Source: Actinomycetota bacterium (lineage in GTDB: Bacteria; Actinomycetota; Acidimicrobiia; Spongiisociales; UBA11373). From it: 10,157 nt of DNA. The stretch covers positions 1 to 10,157 of the forward strand of contig DNGH01000128.1 of assembly GCA_003486285.1 (NCBI GenBank), in the 5' to 3' direction. Both the position numbers and the translations under genes were made by a program. The notes beneath the pieces were generated by a model. It was not told where the DNA came from. It made no database searches and saw only the letters and a program-made list of their open reading frames with translations. Shown here piece after piece: positions 4,405-10,157 of the stretch. Position 1 is the first letter of the stretch. Each line of letters begins with the position of its first letter.

Positions 4405-6621
4405 ATGGCTGCCACCTCCTACCGCACCTGCCCGTTGTGCGAGGCCACGTGTGGCCTGGAGGTCACCGTCGACGATGGCCGGGTGACCCGGATCCGCGGG
4501 GATCGCGCCGACGTCTTCTCCCAGGGCTTCATCTGCCCCAAGGGATCGACGCTGGGAGAACTCCACGAGGATCCCGATCGACTGCGCCGACCCCAGATCA
4601 GGCGCGGCGCCGTCTGGACCGACGCCACCTGGGACGAGGCGTTCGCCGAGATCGCGGCTCGGCTGCTCCCCATCCGCGAGCAGCACGGACGCAACTCCAT
4701 CGGGGTGTACCTGGGCAATCCCAACGTGCACGGCCTAGCGGGCACTCTGTACGTGCGTCCCCTGGTCAAGGCGCTGGGGACTCGCAATGTGTTCTCGGCG
4801 AGCACTGTCGACCAGATGCCCAAGCACGTGTCGTCGGGGCTGATGTTCGGACACCCGCTCACCATCGCGGTGCCCGACATCGACCGCACCGACTACCTGC
4901 TGATGCTGGGGGCCAACCCCAAGGCGTCGAACGGCAGCCTGGCGACGGCCCCCGACTGGCCGGGTCGGATGGAGGCGATCCGGGCACGCCGGGGCCGTGT
5001 CGTGGTGGTCGATCCGCGTCGCACCGAATCCGCCGACCTGGCCGACGAACACCTCTTCATCCGTCCCGGCACCGACGCCGCCTGGCTCGCCGCCCTGGTG
5101 ACCGAGATCCTCCGCCGCGGCGATCGCGACGCCGGCAGGCTGGCTGGAGACATTCGCGGCATCGAGCGGCTCCCCGATCTTCTCGTCGGCTTCGATGCGG
5201 ACCGCGTCGCCGGCCCCACTGGGATACCAGCGGCGACGACCCGTCGCATCGCCTGCGAACTCGCCGACGCCCCCACCGCGGTCGTGTACGGCCGCCTCGG
5301 CACCCACGCCGCCGCATTCGGCACCCTGGCCTCGTGGCTCACCGATGTGCTCAACCTGATCACGGGCAACCTCGATCGGCCCGGTGGCGCCATGTTCCCG
5401 AGGGCCGCCACCGAGACCCCGCGCCGCCGCCCCTTCACCACCGGGCGCTGGAAGAGCCGGGTGCGGCAGCAACCGGAGGCGCTCGGCGAGTTGCCGGTAG
5501 CGGCACTGGCGGAGGAGATCCTCACCCCGGGCGACGGACAGATCCGGGCACTCATCACGGTGGCGGGCAATCCGGCACGCTCCACCCCGGACTCGGAGGG
5601 ATTGGGCCGGGCCCTGGAGTCGCTCGACTTGATGGTCTCGATCGATCCCTATCGCAATGAGACCACCCGCCACGCCGACGTGATCCTGCCGCCGCCGTCA
5701 CATCTGGAGCGCAGCCACTACGACCTGGCGTTCTGGCAACTGTCGGTGCGCAACGTCGCCAACTACTCGCCGGCGACGCTTCCAATCACGGATGGCCGGC
5801 CGGACGAGTGGCAGATCCTGCTCCGCCTCACCGCCATCGCCGCCGGGCTCGGTGCGGACGCGGATCTGGCGATGCTCGACGAGATCGGAATGGCTGGCCA
5901 GGTGGGACGGGACGTGACGGATCCCGACTCGCCGATCTTCAGTCGCGATCCCGGCGAGATCATGGCGATGCTGGCCTCCCGGCGCGGCCCAGAGCGCATC
6001 CTCGACTACCTGCTGCGTACCGGACCCTACGGCGATGCCTTTGGCACCGGGGAGGGGTTGACCCTGGCGGCGCTGGAGGCCGAACCCCACGGGGTCGATC
6101 TCGGACCGCTCGAGCCGCGGCTCCCCGGGTTGCTGTCCACTGCGGACCATCTCATCGACGCCGCCCCCGAGGCGATCGTGGCCGACCTCCCCCGTCTCGC
6201 CGCCCACCTGGAGACCGCCCCCGCCGCGATGCTGCTGATCGGGCGGCGCCACATCCGCTCCAACAACTCCTGGATGCACAACATCCCCTCATTGATGCGG
6301 GGACGCGATCGCACGGCGTTGCTGGTGAGTCCCGCCGATGCCGCCCGTCTCGGACTCAGCGACGGGGGGCGCGCCCGGGTGCATTCGGCTGCGGGAACCG
6401 TCGAGGCGAACGTGGCGGTGAGCGACGAGATGATGCCGGGGGTGGCCAGCCTGCCACACGGGTGGGGTCACGACGACCCGCAGGCCTCGCTCGCCGTGGC
6501 GGCGCGCCATCCCGGCGCCAACCTGAATGCCCTGGTGGATGCCGCCGCGATCGATGTCCCCTCCGGGAACGCGGTGTTGAACGGCATCCCGGTGGAGATC
6601 ACCCCGGTCACAACCGGCTGA
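4405..6621 (+). CDS. Molybdopterin-dependent oxidoreductase with N-terminal 4Fe-4S cluster (formate dehydrogenase/nitrate reductase superfamily)
   Basis: This encodes 738 aa. Residues 5-60 form the Fe-S/Moco domain: Cys9-x2-Cys12-x3-Cys16 and Cys44 bind a 4Fe-4S cluster, and Lys46 in CPKG is the usual electron-path lysine. The molybdopterin domain follows, with LGANPKASNGS (168-178) as cofactor-binding loop, VVVDPRRTE near 197-205, and LNLITGNLDRPGGAMF near 315-330. The C-terminal dinucleotide-binding beta barrel runs from about 610, with RSNNSWMHN (618-626) and LPHGWGH (683-689). At the place where NapA or FdhF carry the Mo-ligating Cys or Sec, this protein reads VDQMPKHVSSG (135-145) with no Cys. 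There is no Tat signal, so it is cytoplasmic, and no partner subunits adjoin it, so donor, acceptor and substrate are unknown. Codon use is like its neighbours. The family is sure; calling it formate dehydrogenase would go too far. Confidence 0.9.
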   Translation: MAATSYRTCPLCEATCGLEVTVDDGRVTRIRGDRADVFSQGFICPKGSTLGELHEDPDRLRRPQIRRGAVWTDATWDEAFAEIAARLLPIREQHGRNSIGVYLGNPNVHGLAGTLYVRPLVKALGTRNVFSASTVDQMPKHVSSGLMFGHPLTIAVPDIDRTDYLLMLGANPKASNGSLATAPDWPGRMEAIRARRGRVVVVDPRRTESADLADEHLFIRPGTDAAWLAALVTEILRRGDRDAGRLAGDIRGIERLPDLLVGFDADRVAGPTGIPAATTRRIACELADAPTAVVYGRLGTHAAAFGTLASWLTDVLNLITGNLDRPGGAMFPRAATETPRRRPFTTGRWKSRVRQQPEALGELPVAALAEEILTPGDGQIRALITVAGNPARSTPDSEGLGRALESLDLMVSIDPYRNETTRHADVILPPPSHLERSHYDLAFWQLSVRNVANYSPATLPITDGRPDEWQILLRLTAIAAGLGADADLAMLDEIGMAGQVGRDVTDPDSPIFSRDPGEIMAMLASRRGPERILDYLLRTGPYGDAFGTGEGLTLAALEAEPHGVDLGPLEPRLPGLLSTADHLIDAAPEAIVADLPRLAAHLETAPAAMLLIGRRHIRSNNSWMHNIPSLMRGRDRTALLVSPADAARLGLSDGGRARVHSAAGTVEANVAVSDEMMPGVASLPHGWGHDDPQASLAVAARHPGANLNALVDAAAIDVPSGNAVLNGIPVEITPVTTG

Positions 6622-6772
6622 GCGCCGGCTCCAGCAGCTCGAACCACGCCTCGAACTCCGGCGTGCCCTCGACAACCTCGACGAAGGGCATCAGGGCGAC
6701 CACGCCCTCGAGGTGCCGGTGACACCACGACCACCGACCACCCCGCCAGGGGTCGCCGAGCCATGGCGGCAA
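6608..6772 (-). CDS. Small 54-aa protein of unknown function, convergent with the molybdoenzyme gene
   Basis: The minus strand from TTG 6772 to TGA 6608-6610 reads MPPWLGDPWRGGRWSWCHRH, then LEGVVALMPFVEVVEGTPEF and EAWFELLEPALSRL. AGGAG (minus strand, 6777-6781) stands 4 nt before the TTG; the frame has no ATG or GTG before the stop at about 6826. Almost every third codon position is G or C, as in real genes here, and the composition is protein-like: a Trp/Arg-rich start with four Trp, then an amphipathic acidic second half. The last 14 bp overlap the end of the molybdoenzyme gene. Long open frames on the other strands across this stretch are low-quality. I recognise no family. Its place next to the molybdoenzyme may be chance. 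Confidence 0.5.
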   Translation of the reverse strand: MPPWLGDPWRGGRWSWCHRHLEGVVALMPFVEVVEGTPEFEAWFELLEPALSRL

Positions 6773-6856
6773 TCCACTCCTGTGCCACCGGTTCCTTCCC
6801 CGGCCCCCACCACCTCTTGGTCAAGGCCCCGAGGGAGTGCGCCGATAGATCAAGAC

Positions 6857-8944
6857 ATGGACCTTCCCGGGCGAACCCTGGCGTCGCGCCGACGCGCCGT
6901 CACCCGCGACACCTCGACTTCAGCGATGTGGCGCGACCTCAACGTCGTCACCATCCGCGTGGGGTGCTGGGTCGGCCCGCTGACGGGTGTCGCCTACCTC
7001 ATCGGCTACCTGGACACGGCGGACTTCGCCTACCTCGTAATGGCCGGCCTGGCGCTGATCTTCGGCCTCGTCAGCATGGTGCAGCGGCGCCGCGCCATCG
7101 CCGATGCGAGGCCCACCCTCTACACCGCCGGGACGGCCGTCTTCCTGGGCGGCGCCATCACCCCGCCGATGGTGCGCGGGGGGTTGTGGGCGGCGATCGC
7201 GGTCATCGCCATGGTCGGAGGCCTGCTGCTCGACGCCAGGGCCCGACGCCGCTTCACCGCGTTCATCGCCTTCCTCCTCGTCGCCCAGTTGGCCTGGCCG
7301 ATGTTCGGCCGGGCCTCGTTCTCCGACACGATGGCGAACCTGGTGGTCTCCGGCGCCTGCTTCTCCCTGGGCGTGCTCACAGTCACCCTCACCAAGCATG
7401 CTCTCGAGAACAGCGAGCGCGTCCGGCTCGAAATCTTCCGACGCGTCCCGATCGGGCTCTTCCGCGCCTCCGTCGAGGGCGAGATCATCGACGCCAATCC
7501 CGCCCTGTGCCGCATGCTCGGCAGACCCGCCGGATCGCTTGCCGGCACGCCGATCGGCGACCTCCACGTCGTCGCCGACGACTGGGCCGGCCTCTCGAGA
7601 TCGCTCGCCGACGACCAGGCCCCGCAGCGGTTCGACCACCGGATGCGCACCGCCGATGGGACGGTGATCTGGGTGCGCGGATACGCCCAGGCAGTACGCG
7701 ACGACTTCGGGGGCCTCATGTATCTCGAGGGCTCGATCGAAGACGTGACCCAGCGGCGTGAGATCGAGGAGAAGTCCCGCATCAACGCCGAGCGGTTCCG
7801 TGCCGTCTTCGAGTTGGCTCCGATCGCGATCTGGGAAGAGGACTTCACCGCCGTCGCCACCCGGCTCGCCGAGCTGCGCGCCTCCGGTGTCATCGACCTC
7901 CGCGCCCACATCACCAGGAACGCCGCCGAGGCCCGGCACCTCCTCTCGCTGGTGCGGTACGTCGACGTCAACCCGGCGGGCGTCGCCCTCATCTCCGCCA
8001 GCTCCACCGATGAGGCCCTGTCAAGAGTCGTTCCGGAGTCGCCCAGCGCCGACCTGCTCGACTCGTTCGTCGAGCAGTTCGTCGCCGTCTGGGAGGACCG
8101 CGGGCACCTCGCACTCGAGGTCAACGGCATCACCTTGGATGGGCGCCCCCTCGATCTCGCCTTCTCCTGGGCGGTCGCCCGCGATAAGGCGGGAGCCATG
8201 GACCTGGGGCACGTGGTGGTCGCCATCGCCGATGTCTCGGCGATTCGGGCCGCCGAGCGGGAACTCGCCGCGCTGATCACCTCCAAGGACGAACTGGTCG
8301 CCTCGGTGTCGCACGAGCTGCGGACTCCGATCACGACGATCCTCGGCATGGCCTTCGAACTGCGCGACCACGCCGACGAGTTCGGGCTCGACGAGACCCG
8401 ACAGTTCATCTCGTATATAGCCGACCAGAGCCGTGAGCTTTCCAACATCGTCGACGACCTGCTCGTGGCGGCGCGCAGCGACGACACCATCTCGGTGCAC
8501 CCCGAGGTGGTCGATCTCCATGAAGAGGTAGTGGAGATGCTCGCCAGCAGTCCGAGTGGCCCCCAGCCGGCGATCCTGACCCAGGGGCAGATCGTGGCCT
8601 GGGCCGATCCGCTGCGGCTCCGTCAGATCGTCCGCAATCTTCTCACCAACGCCCGCCGCTATGGAGGTGCGAACGTGACCATCGAGACGGGGCGGCACGA
8701 CCGCGGGATCTATCTGCGGGTGTGCGATGACGGCTTCGGCATCCCGGCGGCGGATCGGGACAAGGTGTTCCAGCCCTACACCCGCGTCAGCGGCGACGCC
8801 GGCTTGCCGGGATCGATCGGGCTCGGACTCCCCGTGTCGCGGCGCCTCGCCCGCCTGATGGGAGGCGATCTCACCTACCAATACGAATCCGGCAGCGTGT
8901 TCGAACTGACCCTGCCCGAACCGGCGCGTCGCGTCGCCGCCTGA
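6857..8944 (+). CDS. Membrane sensor histidine kinase with two PAS domains
   Basis: This encodes 695 aa from ATG 6857. The frame is open from 6713, but the extra 48 residues are Pro-rich, lack a family look and overlap the 54-aa gene. Six hydrophobic helices (about 33-52, 57-77, 87-103, 108-125, 132-150, 158-178) form a membrane sensor part like the MASE class. PAS 1 covers 190-302 (PIGLFRASVEGEIIDANPA). PAS 2 covers 311-465 and has an insertion between FELAPIAIWEEDF and VDVNPAGVALI. The HisKA helix carries SVSHELRTP with phospho-acceptor His486; HATPase shows the N box NLLTNARRYG (Asn594), G1 DDGFGIP (624-630) and G2 GSIGLGLPVS (652-661). The ATPase half looks complete, so the kinase should be active. 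No response regulator gene is in the window, making it an orphan here. The signal sensed is unknown. No SD precedes the ATG; TAGATC lies 5 nt before it. Confidence 0.9.
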   Translation: MDLPGRTLASRRRAVTRDTSTSAMWRDLNVVTIRVGCWVGPLTGVAYLIGYLDTADFAYLVMAGLALIFGLVSMVQRRRAIADARPTLYTAGTAVFLGGAITPPMVRGGLWAAIAVIAMVGGLLLDARARRRFTAFIAFLLVAQLAWPMFGRASFSDTMANLVVSGACFSLGVLTVTLTKHALENSERVRLEIFRRVPIGLFRASVEGEIIDANPALCRMLGRPAGSLAGTPIGDLHVVADDWAGLSRSLADDQAPQRFDHRMRTADGTVIWVRGYAQAVRDDFGGLMYLEGSIEDVTQRREIEEKSRINAERFRAVFELAPIAIWEEDFTAVATRLAELRASGVIDLRAHITRNAAEARHLLSLVRYVDVNPAGVALISASSTDEALSRVVPESPSADLLDSFVEQFVAVWEDRGHLALEVNGITLDGRPLDLAFSWAVARDKAGAMDLGHVVVAIADVSAIRAAERELAALITSKDELVASVSHELRTPITTILGMAFELRDHADEFGLDETRQFISYIADQSRELSNIVDDLLVAARSDDTISVHPEVVDLHEEVVEMLASSPSGPQPAILTQGQIVAWADPLRLRQIVRNLLTNARRYGGANVTIETGRHDRGIYLRVCDDGFGIPAADRDKVFQPYTRVSGDAGLPGSIGLGLPVSRRLARLMGGDLTYQYESGSVFELTLPEPARRVAA

Positions 8945-8955
8945 GGCGGCTCAGG
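8940..8955. terminator. Short hairpin covering both stop codons of convergent genes
   Basis: CCTGAG (8940-8945) pairs with CTCAGG (8950-8955) around GCGG. The kinase TGA (8942-8944) lies in the left arm and the reverse-strand TGA of the permease gene (8951-8953) in the right arm; the two genes are only 6 bp apart. The stem is only 6 bp, so it may be a weak bidirectional terminator or simply a result of the symmetric stops. Confidence 0.35.
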
Positions 8956-10063
8956 CTTCCTGCCTCGGCAGCCGCTCGGGCGGTTCCGCGGTGAGAGGCG
9001 AGTCGACCACCTTGTAGCGCTCGATGTAGGTGGAGATGAAGGCCTGCAGGGTTGCCACCGTCGGCAGCGCCATCAGTGCGCCCGGGACTCCCATCAGCGT
9101 GCCACCGGCGATGGCCGACCCGAACGACACCGCAGGATGCAGGGACATGGTGCGCGCGGTAAGTCTTGGCGCCAGCAAGTAGTTCTCGATCTGCTGGTAG
9201 ACGATCACGAAGGCGACGACGGCGATCGCCTTGCCCGGGCTGTCGAGCAGTGCGATCAGCGCCGGCAGGGCACCTCCCAGGTAGGTGCCGATCACAGGGA
9301 CGAACTGCGAGATGATCGCCATCCACAGGGCCAGGGCGAGCGGGAAGTCGAGGCCGATCATCGTGAACACCGCCCAGCCCAGGACTGTCGAGATTCCGGC
9401 GAGCAGGGTGCGGGTGTAGAAGTAGGCCCCGGTCTTGTCGATGGCGATGTCCCACACCCGCAGTACCTCGAGTTGCTTGTGCCGCGGCAGCAGCGAACAG
9501 ACCCCACGGCGCATCTTCGGCCCCTCTGCCGTCATGTAGAAGGTGAACAGGCCGATGGTGAGCAACTGGAACACGGTGTTGAGCAGGGTCTGCCCCACGC
9601 CGAAGATGCGCCCGGCGAGGTTGCTGCTGAAATCGGAGAGGTCTCCACCGACCTCGCCGGCGGTTTCCGTGAGGTTCTTGCCCGTGAAGTCGATCCCGAA
9701 ACGAGCGGCGAACTCCGAGATCTGATCGATGTAGTCGGGGAGGCGATCGACCAGCAGCTTCACCTGACCGACGATCAACGGAATCATCAGACCCACGAAG
9801 ATGCTCGCAGTCGCCACCAGGCCCAGGAACATGGCTCCCGTGCCGAGCCCGCGCCGCCACCCCCTGCGCGCCAGGAAGTTGACTCCGGGTTCCAGCGCCA
9901 CACTGAGGAACAGGCTGATCACGATGATGATGATGAGACCGCGCAGCGCCTTGACCACGTGGTAGGCGATGAACAGGCCCACGACGATGGCGACGATCTC
10001 CGCCAGCAGCCGGGGGATCCAGGGGGGCATCCCGGCGTTGTCGCGGACCCTGCGGGTGGACAT
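8951..10063 (-). CDS. AI-2E family (PerM/UPF0118) transporter
   Basis: This encodes 370 aa from ATG 10063; an in-frame ATG at 10030 is an alternative. The protein shows the family layout: hydrophobic helices at about 19-36 and 42-58, a third at 76-100, a long soluble stretch (101-155), then helices at about 160-178, 220-240, 243-275, 277-295 and 308-345. Family marks are QFVPVIGTYLGG (253-264) and QQIENYLLAPRL (290-301) followed by MSLHPAVSFGSAIAGG (306-321), like the QQ.E.nll.P.....slglhP motif. Members export small molecules or ions (TqsA with AI-2, others Na+/H+), so the substrate here is open. There is no quorum-sensing gene nearby. The tail after 350 is charged and short. A TAGCCT element and a G-run heptad array lie directly upstream. 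Confidence 0.9.
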   Translation of the reverse strand: MSTRRVRDNAGMPPWIPRLLAEIVAIVVGLFIAYHVVKALRGLIIIIVISLFLSVALEPGVNFLARRGWRRGLGTGAMFLGLVATASIFVGLMIPLIVGQVKLLVDRLPDYIDQISEFAARFGIDFTGKNLTETAGEVGGDLSDFSSNLAGRIFGVGQTLLNTVFQLLTIGLFTFYMTAEGPKMRRGVCSLLPRHKQLEVLRVWDIAIDKTGAYFYTRTLLAGISTVLGWAVFTMIGLDFPLALALWMAIISQFVPVIGTYLGGALPALIALLDSPGKAIAVVAFVIVYQQIENYLLAPRLTARTMSLHPAVSFGSAIAGGTLMGVPGALMALPTVATLQAFISTYIERYKVVDSPLTAEPPERLPRQEA

Positions 10064-10071
10064 CGGGGGAG

Positions 10072-10077
10072 AGGCTA
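10072..10077 (-). promoter_or_regulatory. Putative -10 element (TAGCCT) of the AI-2E transporter gene
   Basis: On the minus strand TAGCCT ends 8 nt before the ATG at 10063; the gap is a C-run with no SD. It is identical to the element before the lipoprotein gene and like TAACCT before the molybdoenzyme gene. Its first four bases belong to the last GGGTAGC repeat unit, so the promoter is built from the repeat. No -35 can be named because the repeat array fills that place. Confidence 0.4.
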
Positions 10078-10157
10078 CCCGGTCCCCGCTACCCGGTCCC
10101 CGCTACCCGCTACCCGCTACCCGCCCGAACCGTCGCCCGTCGCCCGGCACCCGGCAC
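10074..10157. repeat. Heptanucleotide tandem repeat array (twelve 7-bp units), G-rich on the minus strand
   Basis: From 10074 to the window end the plus strand splits exactly into 7-bp units: GCTACCC, GGTCCCC, GCTACCC, GGTCCCC, three further GCTACCC, GCCCGAA, then CCGTCGC twice and CCGGCAC twice. On the minus strand most units start with GGG or GGGG followed by 3-4 other bases, so about eleven G-runs recur every 7 nt, a pattern able to form G-quadruplexes. The array runs into the permease promoter and probably goes on past the right edge. No coding frame is seen in it. Confidence 0.85.

Noticed and set aside
1526..5230. Repeated CCCACTGGGAT-like words near 1530, 2693 and 5218
   Set aside because: All lie inside coding regions in different frames and contexts and have no shared position relative to genes; probably chance in GC-rich DNA.
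6713..6856. N-terminal extension of the histidine kinase (start at 6713)
   Set aside because: The 48 added residues are Pro/Thr/Ser-rich and resemble no kinase N-terminus, no SD precedes them, and they overlap the likely 54-aa minus-strand gene; ATG 6857 sits just before the charged stretch that leads into the first helix.
8951..10063. Quorum-sensing (AI-2) role for the permease
   Set aside because: The family name is historical; members move various substrates and no luxS- or lsr-like gene is in the window.

Overview
The window is GC-rich, about two thirds G+C by eye. Its codon third positions are strongly G/C, GTG and TTG starts are used, and several first genes appear to lack Shine-Dalgarno sites and to carry a TAnnnT hexamer 6-8 nt before the start codon. 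Together with a lysine/alanine-rich histone-like tail, this suggests an actinobacterium. An uncultured Acidimicrobiia-like lineage is plausible, but the sequence alone does not fix the taxon. I see no rRNA, tRNA, CRISPR array, transposase or phage gene.

Layout, left to right. (1) 1-200 is the end of a gene for a basic histone H1/HupB-like tail made of 60-bp tandem repeats, followed by a strong hairpin terminator and a small remnant that looks like the C-terminus of a VOC (glyoxalase-fold) protein. (2) 489-2053 holds a lipoprotein of unknown function coupled by a GTGA overlap to a short AlkA-type DNA glycosylase. (3) A SAM-dependent methyltransferase on the minus strand is convergent with the glycosylase and divergent from the next operon. 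(4) 2776-4109 is a two-gene operon: an ECF sigma factor, then (ATGA overlap, perfect AGGAGG) a protein fusing an Ogt-type O6-alkylguanine methyltransferase to a C-terminal Ada-type zinc/methyl-acceptor domain. (5) 4110-4404 is an intergenic region with a 14-bp perfect hairpin, a 27-codon membrane mini-protein on the minus strand and a putative leaderless promoter. (6) 4405-6621 is a molybdopterin/4Fe-4S oxidoreductase of the formate dehydrogenase/nitrate reductase superfamily. (7) 6608-6772 is a likely unlisted 54-aa gene on the minus strand. (8) 6857-8944 is a membrane histidine kinase with two PAS domains. (9) 8951-10063 is an AI-2E/PerM-family permease on the minus strand. (10) The right edge is an array of heptanucleotide repeats abutting the permease promoter.

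The most coherent biology is DNA alkylation damage. A base-excision glycosylase, a direct-reversal enzyme fused to the sensor domain of Ada, and an ECF sigma factor lie within 2.7 kb. In the classical Ada response the methylated Ada zinc domain turns an attached AraC-type domain into an activator. Here no AraC domain is present and the partner is an ECF sigma factor with no recognisable anti-sigma gene beside it. I infer, but cannot show, that this is a sigma-factor version of the adaptive response. The other genes look like ordinary metabolic, signalling and transport genes with no evident link to it.
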